A stretch of 64,000 bases of DNA from Linum tenue (GCA_946122785.1 CAMGYJ010000004.1:10004150-10068149), one strand, 5' to 3'; counted from the first letter of the stretch, positions 20,999-33,488 are shown. Made by a program: numbers and translations. Notes: a model not told the origin generated them from the sequence alone.

Positions 20999-21710
20999 TC
21001 ATAGGTGGTCTGGTAAGGGGAGTGTGGGCGGCAACAACGTCCACATCATCGGGGTGGACATCCTCCGTGGCAGCATCCTCAGGAACTGCGGGCTAATCCT
21101 CCGCAGGAGGGGTGGAGAAGGAATCCCCTCAATCCACTTGATGCCACGCTCGACTCGCAACAGGTGCATCTTCGAGATCGTCTCTTCTCCGAAGAAACAA
21201 GTGTCCCCCTGCTCAGTGCAATCCTGATAGGGAATCTGGAAATAGGCTGCCAGGCGGGTGATGAGTGGAGTGCAGTCGAGGGTCCCCAGAGTAATAACAC
21301 TCTTGTCCAGAGTCCTTGTCACCACAGAACCCAGGTGGAGATCATAGTTCGCCGTGCGGATGAGTGGATGAAGTAGATGGACCGCTTGGTCAGGGTATAC
21401 TGGCACTTTCCATAGATGGAGTGAAGGACTTTGCTAGCAAGTGGTGGAGTATGCGGTTATCGAGCTGCAAGGTGCTAGCCTTCGTCCGCCCTGCATGGAA
21501 GGGGACCTGACCGGGCTGAGCTAGCTGGGTGTACAACACCTTGAAGGATACACTGTCTGGATTAGTGAGCTTTGTGACATAATCCTTGTCATCGTCCATG
21601 TCGAGGTCGAGAGCGACCATCAAATCCTGGTAGCTCATGGGACGGGGCTCACCAAATAGCCTGAACTTGACGGCTTCGCTGTCCGCTGAGTCGGTTGTCT
21701 CAACACATCA
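20999..21710 (-). pseudogene. Extra ORF downstream of pol in the gypsy element, broken
   Basis: Two overlapping frames (21638-21390 open further upstream, and 21406-20999) join across a 1-nt shift near 21400. Readable stretches are DNRILHHLLAKSFTPSMES and YFQIPYQDC. The style resembles the additional plant-specific ORFs of Athila/Tat elements and PF20167-like proteins, but I cannot assign it firmly. It is in sense orientation with pol. Confidence 0.5.
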
Positions 21711-21993
21711 TTCAGGGCTCCAACCGGCTCCCACAACATGGTATGAAAAACTGGCATTTCATCAAACACCTTGTGTGCACTTTTAAGTTAAGCAAAGAAT
21801 GGGCAATTTCCTGGTAGCTCATGGGACGGGGCTCACCAAATAGCCTGAACTTGACGGCTTCGCTGTCCGCCCAGTCGGTTGTCTCAACACATCATTCAGG
21901 GCTCCAACCGGCTCCCACAACATGGTATGAAAAACTGGCATTTCATCAAACACCTTGTGTGCACTTTTATGTTAAGCAAAGAATGGGCAATTT
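21626..21993. repeat. 184-bp tandem duplication
   Basis: CCTGGTAGCTCATGGGACGG starts at 21626 and again at 21810, and the units are nearly identical. The duplication disrupts the 5' end of the extra ORF of the gypsy element. Confidence 0.85.
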
Positions 21994-22439
21994 CCTAGCA
22001 CACAAGGGATCAGTCAAGCAAGGGGAACATTGCCCAACACAATCCACACATAAACCAAGCCTTCCCCTCAATCAATTTCAATCAAATCGCAACATTCAAT
22101 GAGGTTCTCTAAATACACACCCTAACACCCAATTCTCCACAATTCACAAGGTAAAGGGAAAAATAAAACCTGGAGACACAAGTAGAGGTGTAGGGGATGA
22201 GGAGGGGAAGGCAATGGAAGCGACGAAAACCCGAAATTCTGCCCGGAAATGCTCGTCGGAGCCTCGCCGGAGTCTCGCTGGAAATCGCCTCCGGCGACCC
22301 AAATCTAGCACAAATCACCTCAAAATGAAGGGATAGGCCGAAAAAGAGGGGAGGAGATGGAATATGAGGTTAGTTTTGTGAAAAACCGACCAAAAACGGT
22401 CGGAAAATTGCAAAAGATTTGAAAAAGCTCAGTTTTTCG

Positions 22440-22740
22440 GCGACGGGAGAGGATTCCGGCCTGGGGGAGTTGGAGTTCTGGCAGACGCGGCCGTGCCGAC
22501 CAAATATGTAGGTGCACGGGTTGCCACACGGGCATGCCACACGACCATGTGGAGCGGATTTTTGCCCGTGTGGCGCCGAGAAATCCACACGGGCTAGCCG
22601 AGCAATTCACACGGCCGTGTAGCAGTCCCTAGATGCCGGTGTGGGATTTCCACGGGCTTCACATGGCCAAAGGGGAATTCCACACGACCATGAAGATTTT
22701 AGGCCTGGCCGTGTGGAATCCCAGAGCCCCGGTTTCAACC
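22440..22740. repeat. CACGGCCGTG-type palindrome cluster in the 3' region of the gypsy element
   Basis: Full or half palindromes of the kind CACACGGCCGTGTG, CCACACGGGC and GCCCGTGTGG recur through this stretch downstream of integrase. The same motif set fills part of the 5' LTR at 28445-28685. The DNA is non-coding in this element. Confidence 0.75.
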
Positions 22741-22898
22741 CATTCTCGCGCAAAATCGACATCCGAACCTTGGACAACACCTCAAGACTCAAAAACACAG
22801 AAATTAAAAAGAAAAAGGAAAGGAAATGCAAACCTAGGTGGGGTTGCCTCCCCACAAGCGCTTCTTTACCGTCTTTTAGCTGGACGCCGGTAGAGGAA

Positions 22899-24034
22899 CT
22901 AAGGGTCCTCGAGCTTGATCAGCAACTCTGCGCGCTCGACATCACCTCCCAAGTACAACTTTAAGAGGTGGCCGTTCACTTTGAACGGCTCAGTTTGAGC
23001 ATTGCTGATCTGCACCACACCGTGTGGGAAAACTTGGTTGACCGTGAAGGGTCCCGACCACCTCGAACGTAGCTTGCCTGGAAAGAGTTGCAGGCGTGCA
23101 TTGAAGATCAGAACACGATCACCTACCTGAAACTCCTTCAGGCCCCTCAACCGAGCATCGTGGAGATGCTTGGTTCGCTCCTTGTAGAGCAGGGTGTTCT
23201 CGTAGGCGTGGTAACGCCCTTCTTTCAACTCCAGTAGTTGCAGCTTATGTTCAGTACCTGCAACACTCAAATCCAGACTTAGCAGCTTAAGGGCCCAGAA
23301 GGCCTTGTGCTCTAGCTCTACTAGCAAATGACACGCCTTCCCATAGACAAGCCTATAGGGTGAAGTACCAATCGGGTTTTTGTAGGCTTTCCTATATGCC
23401 CAAAGAGCATCATCGAGCTTGGTGGACCAATCCTTGCGGGACTGATCCACCGTCTTTTCAATTATTCTTTTAAGCTCCTGGTTCGTCAGCTCAGCTTGAC
23501 CATTCGACTGGGGATGGTAGGCCACCAACACCTGATGCTTAATACCATAGCGAGAGAGGAGCTTAGTGAATTGACCTTGAAAATGGGTTCCTCTATCACT
23601 AATGATTGCGTGAGGTGTCCCGAATCGGGAGAACAGCTGCTTCAGAAATGAGCAGACCCGTCTTACATCATTGGTGGGCATGGCTTGAGCTTCTGCCCAC
23701 CTCGAGACGTAGTCCACTGCAACCAGTATGTACAAATGTCCAAAGGATGGAGGGAATGGGCCCATGAAATCGATGCCCCAAACATAAAAAATTTCACAAA
23801 TGAGAGAAATATGTTGGGGCATCTCATCCCGGGAAGAAATGTTACCTGACCTTTGGCAGCGGTCGCACTGTCGTGCGAAGGTGTCTGCATCCTTGAAGAG
23901 TGAGGGCCAATAGAAGCCCGACTGTAGCACCTTCCGCGCCGTGCAGTTTCCTCCATGGTGACCTCCAGTAGTTCCTCGTGGCATTGAGACAGGATGTCTC
24001 CCATCTCATGCTCCATGACGCAGCGCCGGATCAC
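22899..24034 (-). pseudogene. Gypsy integrase
   Basis: The longest frame (23984-22899, 361 codons) carries the zinc finger CDRCQRSGN, and the three catalytic residues in [20 protein letters not shown] and [12 protein letters not shown]-terminal region with [20 protein letters not shown] and WSGPFTV follows. The first codons overlap a second frame up to 24034, a further frameshift. This is the best-preserved part of the element. Confidence 0.85.
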
Positions 24035-24070
24035 GCCATCTGCTCCGATCCTGAAGATGTAAGGATTCTC

Positions 24071-24622
24071 CTAGAAGTAGTGCTTCAAGTCGGAGAAGAA
24101 CTTGTTCTTTGCATGAGTGGCCATCCCCTTCGGTAGCTGCTTGCCCACCAGATAATTGGCAAGGTCAGAATACCAAGGGGCCACGCTGTCCACCAACGTC
24201 ATCGCCAACAATCGCTCACTCGGGATGGAGTCATCTATCTCTTCCACGAAGTTGTCCACAGGATGGGATTCCAACCGTGATAGATGATTTGCAGCAACAT
24301 TCTCGGCTCTCTTCTTGCCCCGGATCTCGATATCAAATTCCTGCAGAAGCAGAATCCAGCGGATGAGCCTAGGCTTTGCATCAGCCTTGCTCATCAGATA
24401 GAGAATCGCCGAGTGATCTGTGTAGACCCCCACATGGGAGAGAACCAGATATGGTCGGAACTTATCAAATGCATACACCACAGCGAGTAGCTCCATCTCA
24501 GTGGTAGTATAATTCTCCTGTGCATCGTTCAAGGTCTTCGACGCGTAGTAGATGGGTTGGAAGTGCTTCTCGCATCTCTGACCCAGAACTGCTCTGACTG
24601 CATAGTCACTCGCATCGCACAT
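24071..24622 (-). pseudogene. Gypsy RNase H segment
   Basis: The frame starts at MCDASDYAVRAVLGQR, an RNase H strand motif, and holds YYASKTLNDAQENYTTTEKE-like ASKTLNDAQENYTTTEMEL, the acidic YTDHSAI and the chromatin-side VAANHLSRL motif. It is offset from the RT frame by a small indel at about 24625. Confidence 0.85.
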
Positions 24623-24626
24623 CAGC

Positions 24627-26095
24627 TCAAAAGGAAGAGACAGCAGGAGTCACCATGATGGGTGCATGGGTAAGCTTCTCCTTCAATGTCTTGAATGCAG
24701 CTGTGCACTGAGGAGTGAACTGGAATGGTGCATCCTTCTCCAGCAGCTTGGTCAGAGGCAGGGCAATCTTCGAGAAATCTTTGATGAAGCGCCGGTAGAA
24801 GCCTTCATGACCAAGAAAGCTGCGAATCCCCTTCACAGAAATGGGAGGAGGTAGCTTACTGATCTTCTCAATCTTCGCGCAATCTACCTCAATCCCCTGC
24901 TTTGAGATCTTGTGCCCTAGCACAATCCCCTCACGAACCATAAAATGAAACTTCTCCCAGCTGAGTGCCAGATTAGTCTCCTCGCACCTCTCAGAACAAG
25001 TTCCAGGTTATGGAGACAGTGAGTGAAGGAGTCTCCATAAACCGAGAAGTCGTCCATGAAGACTTCCATGATCTCTCCAACCATTCGGTCGACGATCGCC
25101 AGCATACATCTCTGGAAGGTCGCCGGTGCATTACATAACCCAAATGGAATCCTCCAGTAAGCAAAGGTACCGAAGGGGCAAGTGAATGTGGTCTTCGCCT
25201 GATCCTCTGGCGCGATAGGAATTTGGAAATAACTAGACATGCCATCAAGGAAGCAATAAAACTCATGGCCAACCAACCTCTCCAGCATCTGATCAATGAA
25301 AGGTAGGGGAAAATGGTCCTTCCTGGTGGCCTCGTTCAGACGCCTATAATCGATGCAGACTCTCCAGGCAGTCACGGTCTGCATCGGGATCAGCTCGTTC
25401 TTCTCATTCAGGACCAGAGTCATCCCGCCTTTCTTCGGGACCACCTGAGTGGGGCTCACCCACTTGCTGTCAGATATAGCAAAGATGATCCCTGCATCCA
25501 TCAGCTTCACAATCTCTGCCAGGACCACTGCCTCCAAGTTAGGAGACAATCTCCGTTGTGGCTGCCTGACTGGCTTAACCTCATCCTCCTTCAAAATTTT
25601 GTGGGAGCAGAAGGATGGGCTAATGCCTCTGATGTCTGTTATCTCCCATGCCATGGCCCGGGCATACTTCTGCAGCAGAGCCACCAGCCTGCTCTTCTGA
25701 TCGGGTGTCAGATTCGAGCTGATAATGACCGGGAGCTTATTCCTCTCCCGGAGAAATGCATACTCCAACTGAGAGGGGAGGGGCTTAAGCTCCAACTCTA
25801 GTGGCTCCTCCAATGATGCGGCGATCCAGGGCGAGATAGGGATCGACTTGAATGGTTTCTCTCGCCCCTCGATCGTAGCTTCATCTAGCTCGGCGAGCTG
25901 CTCCTCCAGATTCAACTCCTGCGATGCCTGTTCCCCTAAAAAAAGACAATTCTCGAGGAAATCATCAGTACCCGCACTCGTGATGGCTAGTGCGGCCTCA
26001 AAATCAGCAATAACATCGCAGTAGTCTAGATCATCATGGAGTTGGGGGTGTTTCATATTATTAGAAATAGAGAAAGTGATTTGTTCACCCCCCAT
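24627..26095 (-). pseudogene. Gypsy reverse transcriptase, one internal frameshift
   Basis: Two overlapping frames (26095-24917 and 24941-24627) together cover the RT domain. The first has WRVCIDYRRLNEATRKD, FCFLDGMSSYFQIPI-like YCFLDGMSSYFQI, FGLCNAPATFQRCM and the catalytic FMDDFSVYG. The second continues with GHKISKQGIEVDCAKIEKI and the connection region. The shift lies near 24940-24970. The enzyme would copy element RNA; this copy is inactive. Confidence 0.85.
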
Positions 26096-26390
26096 CCCGC
26101 AAAATTAATTTCCCATCATTCACATCAATAAGCGCCTTGGCGGTGGCGAGAAAAGGTCTACCCAGTATTAAAGGCACATCCACATCCTCATTTATATCAA
26201 GAATCACAAAATCAACAGGATATGAGAATGGCCCTACTACGACTATCAAGTCCTCTGCAATGCCCCTAGGATGCACAATGGATCTATCAGCAAGTTTAAT
26301 GCTCATCCTAGTATTACTGGGTTCACCTAGTCTTAGCTTTTTAAACAGTTTATATGGCATGACATTTATGCTAGCGCCTAAATCCGCCAA
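26085..26390 (-). pseudogene. Retropepsin-like aspartic protease segment
   Basis: The frame contains ADLGASINVMPYKLF and PLILGRPFLATAKALIDV, the active-site and flap-distal motifs of plant gypsy proteases. The catalytic triplet reads DLGAS where DSGA or DLGAS occurs in the family. The link to gag upstream (26390-26857) is broken by frameshifts. Confidence 0.8.
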
Positions 26391-26856
26391 GGACTTTCAT
26401 ATATGCAAACTACCAATCATGCAAGGGATAGTAAAATTCCATGGGTCTTAGCGCTTCTCTGGTATCTTGTTCTGCAGGATGGCAGAACACTCCTCGTTGA
26501 GCATCACCTGCTTCAGCATACTTTGGCATCTTCGATAATGCCTCCACGAAGGGCATACTGATGTTCACCTGCTTCAGCATTTCCATGAACGTGGAAAACT
26601 CAGTCTCTAGTTGGTCTTAGTGTAACCGAGTAGAAAAGGAAAGTTGTTGTACAAACTCATTCACCACTGGTTGTGGCTTAGGAGCAGGCACCTCAACCTC
26701 CTTCTCCATTTCCTCTTCATTAGCTAGAAGTGCTGAAACATATATATCTCTCTCTCTCTCCTGTCTTGCCCGGACAGGTGGGTCAGCAGTCACCTTGCCA
26801 CTCCTGGTAGTAATGGCCTTGCAGTACTCATTCGGGTCCTGCGGATGAGGAATGGT

Positions 26857-28017
26857 CTACCCAGGTAAAGTACCAGGAGTCCTGTGTGCCACAGCCTGTG
26901 CCACACTCCACAACTGGGTCTGGATATCCCGCAATACAGCCTGTGTGCTTCTCTGGCCAGCCTCAAACTCCATGAATTTACCAGAGGCTTTCTCCATGAA
27001 TTGCACGATATTACTGAACTTATTCGCACTGGAGGTGGTCAGAGAACCCACTAGATCCCACAAATCGGCCATTGGATCACTCTGCACTGGTGCCGCGGGG
27101 GCTGCACCTGACTGCTGAAATGGCCGCACCTGTGATTGAGGAGAAACTAGCCCCTGTCTGGGCGGGTAGAGAGGCTGCTGCTGCTGAAATCGCCCTTTTC
27201 TGGGCTGGTAGGGAGGCCTCTGGAAGCCTGGCGGTCCATGGGAGACTGGTGGTCTAGTATTGGTCCCACCCAATGAGAAGTTGGGATGCTGGCGCCACCC
27301 CTCGTTGTAAGTGTTGCTTTTAGGGTCGAAACGCCTAACATTTCCGATGAAGTCGACCTGCTCCTGGGGAGTAGTCGACTCCCTCATCGCCTGGCAGCCC
27401 TCCATAGTGTGATGGGAGCTTTCACACCACTGGAAGTGCATCTCTTGCTGTCTTGTACCTGAGATCATTCCAGAACAATCGATGGCTGAAACCAGTTTAG
27501 ATACCAACTGCACCAACTCAGACGACGGGGTGGCCACAGCATGCACACCCTGACCTGGTGCTCGTCTCGATCTCCTAGAAGTTCCCCAATCATATCCCTG
27601 CTCTGCCATCTCTTCAAAAAGTCGATTTAGCTGCGGCGGGGTCTTTGTCAGCATATTCCTGCCGCAAACCGAGTCGATCAGCTGCTTGTCTTCTGGGAAG
27701 AGGGCATGGTAGAAGGTGCCCACCTTGAAGGCGTTAGTAAAACCATGGTTGGGACACTTGAGGAAAAGACTGGTGTATCTTTGCCAAGCATCCCGAATGG
27801 TCTCATCTTCATCCCGTGCAAAGTGGGTGATATGCTTCTGCAGGTCCGCCGTCTTCGACGGCGGATGGTAGCGAGTGAGGAACTTGTCCGCTAGGTTGGC
27901 GAACGTGGTGATCGAGCCTGGAGGTCGAGTGTCCAGCCAATCTTTGGCTTGACCCTCCAGGTTGATGAAGCTCTCGTATAACCAATCTACCACTACCGAT
28001 TGATGAAGCTCTAACAA
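26857..28017 (-). pseudogene. Gag of the Athila/Tat-like element, N-terminally truncated
   Basis: The 386-codon frame begins within the retrotransposon gag domain (INLEGQAKDWLDTRPPGS, FLTRYHPPSKTADLQKHI), then LINEs up with FYHALFPEDKQLIDSVCGR and MAEQGYDWGTSRR typical of Athila-group gag. A Pro/Gln-rich tail follows. The first codons derive from the deletion junction with the LTR. Gag would package the RNA, but this copy cannot do so. Confidence 0.8.
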
Positions 28018-28872
28018 CCTAATCAGATTCTATCTCAGGTTGCAGCAGAAATCAAGAAAAGATGATCAGGCTTCAATTGACTCAATGAATCATGCATCAA
28101 TCGATTAAAATCAATCAGTATATCAATCCCAAGCCATTACAATCAAGATTCCTAACACATGGAACTAGGGTTCTTCATACCTGAGTGAGAGAAGGTTCTA
28201 CTCCAGAGAGAGAGGAAAACAGAAATCAGAGTAGTCATACTCATAAAGATGAGGATAATCTGCTATGGGATGTCGATCTTCACTCCTAGGGATGCAATCT
28301 GGGCTTCAATGGCTAGTTATCCACTCCAAATAGCTCATAGGGTTTGTTCTTCGCACTTTCTCTCTCTAAAGCTCTATTTTTTGCTCAAAAACTCGATTCC
28401 CCTCCAAAAGACCCAAAATTGGGTTAAAACCCAGAATTTCCCGACCATACGGCCGTGTGAAAATCCCAGCTTGCCCGTGTGAGCTCCAAAACACGGCGTT
28501 TCTATTAAGTGCCTCCACGAATGCCACACGGCCAGAGGTACACGGCCGTGTAGAAAACTGTCTTGCCCGTGTGACATCTCTGTGATTTCCACACGGCCTC
28601 AAGGGACCCGGTACACGGCCAGTGTGGTCTGCCCGCGTAATGGAATTCCACACGGCCGTGTGGCTGCTAGGTCTGGCCGTGTGGTTTCCTCAGCTTTTCG
28701 CCACACGTCCAACCTTCGTCCAATCGACCCCGAATTCGTTCCCAAACCCTCAATCACGTACTAGGACTTGAAATAGCACAAACAAGAACAACCTAGCGTG
28801 AAACCAGCCTAAGATACGAGAAATGAGGCTCAAACGGTATAAGAATGGTGGACAAAACATGTGTATATATCA
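28018..28872 (-). repeat. Partial 5' LTR with CACGGCCGTG palindrome array
   Basis: The LTR begins (minus) TGATATATACACATG at 28872 and is truncated at 28018. Between 28449 and 28680 there are eleven GGCC- or GCCC-centred palindromes and half-palindromes of the type CACGGCCGTG. Centre-to-centre distances are 22, 22, 35, 14, 21, 30, 22, 14, 23 and 21 bp. The array occupies the same relative place as the ACCCGACCGGGT array in the LTR at 32126-33488. Confidence 0.75.
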
Positions 28873-30338
28873 AGTCATCAACTATACGGTCCAGACCAGA
28901 CCACAGCTGTGCGGTGCGGTCCGCGGTCTGGACCAGACAGACCATGTTAAAAAAAATTAACTATTGTTCGCCCACCAACCCTTCGCTGGTATTTATAAAA
29001 ATAAAAATTATAGGGACCAATATGCTAGTGAAACAAAAAATTTGTGATCATAATTAAATGAGAATAAATATGAGGATAGAAGTGGATTTTTTCAATTTTC
29101 AAACACACACGCATCAAATAACCTTGTTCCCTAGTCCTCTTTGTGCTACCGCTTCTCTCCTCTCTCGAGTGATCCGAAGGTTATCCCGGATGATAACCTT
29201 TGTGATGACGTCGAGGTAATTTTGAACCAATAAGATGGCCGCATATCTCTCAAAAATTTTCCTTATCTCATCAAGGTGAACGAATTTTTTTCTAGTGTTT
29301 AATTTTTATCAACTCCATAGTCTAAACATTGTTTGTGAATATTATTTATGAGTCTTTCTAGTTTTCGTGTGGTTCTTTGATAAGGAGATGACACATAAGC
29401 GTTCATTTTGCAATTTGTTGGCTCTCAACTAGATGAAGAATCAACTAACTTTCTTCTTCAAATACACAAATGGAGGTTCAATTTAGTGTTATTTATGTCC
29501 GAGTTAGTAGGTTGTGTGTCGCGGTCTGTTATGGTTTACTGTGGTAGACCGCGGTCCAGACCACGCACTAAAGGTGGAGACTGTAAACCAGACCAGACCA
29601 TAGTTCTGGTCTCACGGTCCAGACCAAAACATACGATACGGTATAGACCACGGTTTGCCATACGGTTTGGTCTAGATTTCCAGCCCTACCTCTAGCCTTC
29701 TTCCCTTGATTACTAACATACCGCATCTAACAAGAAAACATAGATTCTTGAGCTTAGACTCCTTGTTTTGCATCTAAACCAATGAAACTTAATCTAGAGT
29801 TCATACCGCTAGGCTTAAGAAAGAATGAGAGGGAAGATGCTTCTTACCCTTTAGATGATCCTTTTCTTGTTCCTTAGTTTCCAAACCCTTCCTTTGTATG
29901 ATTAGGTTTCAGATTTAATGATGGAGGATGATAGTATGATGATAGGGCAGTGAAAAGATAAAGGAGTAGAGAGCAAGGAGAGAAGGAGTAGAGAAATGAG
30001 AGAGAATGGGAGGTGGTGGTCTGAAATTTCCAGCCCCAATCCCTCTAGAAATCTCTCTACTCTTCTCCTTCTCCACCACTCACCTTAAGCCAACTATCCA
30101 CCCCAAAAGGTATTTACCCCATCACTCCAAAACTTCTCCTTTTTTGCATTTTAGTCCATTTTTCATCATAATATCCTTACTAAATCCACTTGATTAATTT
30201 CCATTAACCTCTAAATCGATTCACTAACCTCTTATACTACCATAGTTACTTGATTCTCGGTTTAAAGGACGTCATGCTTATTCTCATCATTAATAACATC
30301 ATTATGAGTTAATCACTCTTGTAAGGGTAAGGATGTTA
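28873..30338. other. Transposon-derived DNA: small DNA element and solo LTR piece
   Basis: From 28888 to about 29695 the sequence is rich in GGTCCAGACC and GGTCTGGACC motifs and ends in a TAGGGCTGGAAATC-like inverted terminus, suggesting a non-autonomous DNA element; I could not define its left end. From about 29700 to 30338 the minus strand begins TGTAACATCCTTACCC, a common start of Tekay-type LTRs, so this is probably an LTR fragment. No gene is present. Confidence 0.45.
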
Positions 30339-30574
30339 CACCACCAGATGGTTTGGAAAAGAATAAGGCAGCTGCAAGTCCCTGAGTGGGTTCGTATTTT
30401 CAGCTGGATGGCTGTTAAAGGGAAGCTGACTACAAATGAAGTAAGGAAATATAACCGTCTTACTGAAGACGACTCCTGCCCTCAATGCAAGGAAGCACCA
30501 GAGATCAACCTCCACTTCTTGAGGGACTGCGAAATGGCCAAAAGGGTATGGAACACTATTATCCCTCTTGACAC
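30339..30574 (+). pseudogene. LINE ORF2 zinc-binding region, upstream half of split LINE
   Basis: The frame reads VPEWVRIFSWMAVKGKL and a zf-RVT cluster CPQCKEAPEINLHFLRDC with its Cys/His ligands. It is interrupted by the LTR element after IIPLDT and resumes at 33489, where MAEFYHTDYDRW continues the same reading. Removing the insert and one GACAC copy restores one continuous frame. Confidence 0.85.
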
Positions 30575-33488
30575 CGATAGACTGATAATTACACATGTTT
30601 TCACCCCACTTCTGGAGCCGTTTGAGATGTGGATTCTCGTGTTTTAAGCCGATTTCACGCGAGGTTGTACGTTTGTGTCATATTTCATGACTTGGCGGTG
30701 GAATCGAGGCAAAGGAACGAGATTTGGGTCGAAAGGAGCAAGTGAGGCTTGGAGTGTGCTGGAGAGCCAAAATACCCGGCCAAAGGCAAGAATACCCGAC
30801 CGGATATTTTCTAGCCATGGTCGGGTATTTCCCACTTTGGGCGTCCGTGAGAAACAGAAGGGGGCCCAGGCAGGAGGCTTAAATCCCCGGTCGGGGATTA
30901 TTGGTTATGACCGGGGATTTTCCCTTCACTGAAGCGGCGCGTTTTGAGCATACCCGGTCGAGACCCAAAATACCCGACCGGGTATCGCGATCAGGCAGCA
31001 GATTTAAGGGAAAGGAAGGCCAACATTCAGGGGTTCCGAGTTTTTGAGAGAGAAGGCGATTCCTAGAGAGAGAAAGCGATTCCTAGAGAGAGAAGGCGAT
31101 TCCAGTCTCCTGCAGTCTGTGCACACCGGTAACATCGTTCCCCTTTCCTTCCCTCTTCTCCATTGAGGGCAATGTCGATCTTAAGTGTGGGGGGGATGTT
31201 CATCTTTTGACTGCATTAGATCTGTTTGTGTGCTTGGAGCCTAGTCCACTGTCCAAATTTTTAAAATTTGAGGGCTCCAAGTACGTGTTCCTTGCAATTG
31301 CCTGCTCAGTATGCTTTAAATTGACAGTCTCTGTAGTGATTTGCAACCTAGGGAGGTAGTGTAGCACTATGGAGGATGTTGATGCATTTAAGAAGTCTCA
31401 TTTCTTCTTCATATTGTGTTGGTTGATTGAGTGAATTAGTGATCTTAGGACCCTTGAATTGTGTGGTGCTGTGGACTCTCTGCCTGTCATGGACTCTTGT
31501 ATCATGTTTTGAAATTAACAGGTGCTCCAAAATGTGCTTTAAAATAACGTCTCCCGTGCGAATAGGGCGAAAGTGTGTAAGGGGAGACGGGAATCCGTTC
31601 CCAATTTCCACCTACTACCTCCAGCCCCCTTACATGTCTTTCCCCCGCACGAGGCTCGAGACACCCGCTCCTGGCATGGCCGGTAAGAGCCGGGCTCCCG
31701 CAAAACCTGTGCTAGGTGGGAGCCCCCGTTTTCTGAAAAACAGGTTGGAACCCTAGGAAAAAAAAAGAGAAAAACAGAAAAACAAGCAAAAAGAAGAAAG
31801 AAAAGGGGTTCCAACCATCTTCAAGAAGAAAATCGAGCACCTTAAAAAAATGTGAGTCCATGATCTTCTGTTTTTGAGAGTCTCTTCATCCACGATTCAT
31901 TTGTCCTCTGTTCACTATTTGCCATGATGCCGACTCGAGACTAGTGCTCTCGCCGAAGAAGCTATGAGATGACTTGTGCGTCGGTTGACCTCGTAAGCTG
32001 CTAAATGATCTAGGAAGTCCTCTACCTACGATCCGGGTTGTTTGTTGCTATAGAGGTCTGGAGAGTTGCATTGGTTGGAGTTAGGTTTGCTTGGGGACAA
32101 GCAAACGGTTAAGTGTGGGGGAGTTTGATAGACCGATAATTACACATGTTTTCACCCCTTTTCTGGAGCCGTTTGAGATGTGGATTCTCGTGTTTTAAGC
32201 CGATTTCACGGGAGGTTGTACGTTTGTGTCATATTTCAGGACTTGGCGGTGGAATCGAGGCAAAGGAACGAGATTTGGGTCGAAAGGAGGAAGTGAGGCT
32301 TGGAGTGTGCTGGAGAGCCAAAATACCCGGCCAAAGGCAGGAATACCCGACCGGGTATTTTCTGGCCATGGTCGGGTATTTCCCACTTTGGGCGTCCGTG
32401 AGAAACAGAAGGGGGCCCGGGCAGGAGGCTTAAATCCCCGGTCCGGGATTATTGGTTATGACTGGGGATTTTCCCTTCACTGAAGCGGCGCGTTTTGAGC
32501 ATACCCGGTCGAGACCCAAAATACCCGACCGGGTATTTCGACCGGGTATCGCGATCAGGCAGCAGATTTAAGGGAAAGGAAGGCCAACATTCAGGGGTTC
32601 CGAGTTTTTGAGAGAGAAAGCGATTCCTAGAGAGAGAAAGCGACGAACCAGAGTTCCCAAGTGCCATAGCTCGATCTTCATCACCATTGGAGCCCGGCTT
32701 GAGCTTGGAGAAGTGCCGATTAAACGTCCAGGAGCAGAAATCCATCTTCACAGTATGATTTCCGCGTCTGAATCCGCTTTTGCTTCTTTCTCTATGGAGT
32801 AGTTTCCCCATTCATCTGGGTATGGGGAACCCTAGATTTGTATGCTAGGTCCGATTGTATGAACCCAAGTACAGAGTTTGTGAATTGATTATATTCGATT
32901 GAGGTTTGAATGATTGAATGACTTGAATCCTGATCAAATTCCTGTTGTTTCTGCTTTGACCTAGAATGAGAATATCTGCCTAGGTTGATAGATTATCCTT
33001 AATTGAAGGTAGCGAATTGGTGACTTTAGTCGAGGAGCCAATTCGCTATTCTGTACCGAATTCAATTCGGTAGTGGAGGTTTGGTTCGCTAGGGCCTCAA
33101 TCTGTTTACTCCGGTGGAGGTAAGTCGCCCGCTAGAGACTCAGATTGAGTGGGTCTGGAGACCTTTAGTTGAGACTTCAGACTATTTAAGAACCTTCCGC
33201 AGTATAACTTTCATGAAAACTGAACTTGGTAAATTGCAATCCGACTTAACTACATTCTAGGGGGAACCATATCCGGGTGACCTCTCTTGACTTGAACAAC
33301 CGTTTAACTTGCGTTGTGTTTTTGTTTGCTTGAATCTGCACTAAAAGTTCACTGCTAGATACCGAGAATTCACCGAGTAGTCATCAAATCTAGGACCCGG
33401 GTTGACAATAAAACCCAAACCCGCTATACTAGGCTTTAGGAAGTGGTTACACTTGGCCATTTTCTAGAGTGACAGTAGGAGTGAGTCA
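30575..33488 (+). mobile_element. Deleted gypsy element (LARD-like) inserted in a LINE
   Basis: A partial left LTR (30575-about 31103) and a longer right LTR (32126-33488, 1363 bp) share TGATAATTACACATGTTTTC-type starts. The element is bounded by a perfect 5-bp target duplication GACAC (30570-30574 and 33489-33493). The right LTR is preceded by a polypurine tract AAGTGTGGGGGAGTT. Only non-coding internal sequence (31104-32125) remains, and the left LTR lacks its 3' part and primer site, so a large internal deletion occurred. LTRs carry arrays of ACCCGACCGGGT-like palindromes (32325-32545). It is related to the 17-29 kb element. Confidence 0.82.

Larger units (their letters stand above)
17213..28872 (-). 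mobile_element. Athila/Tat-like Ty3/gypsy element, deletion-scarred
   Basis: On the minus strand the order is partial 5' LTR (28872-28018), gag, protease, RT, RNase H, integrase, a long 3' region with an extra degenerate ORF, and a polypurine tract (AAGTGTGGGGGAATT) ending near 17213. The LTR start TGATATATACACATGTTTT resembles the LTR of the 30.6-33.5 kb element. The 5' LTR joins gag directly at 28017/28018, so its 3' end, the primer site and the gag N-terminus are deleted. The 3' LTR is absent: after TTTGAT the sequence becomes the Tekay-like LTR. A MULE is inserted at 17976-19488. Multiple frameshifts show it is dead. Confidence 0.8.
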
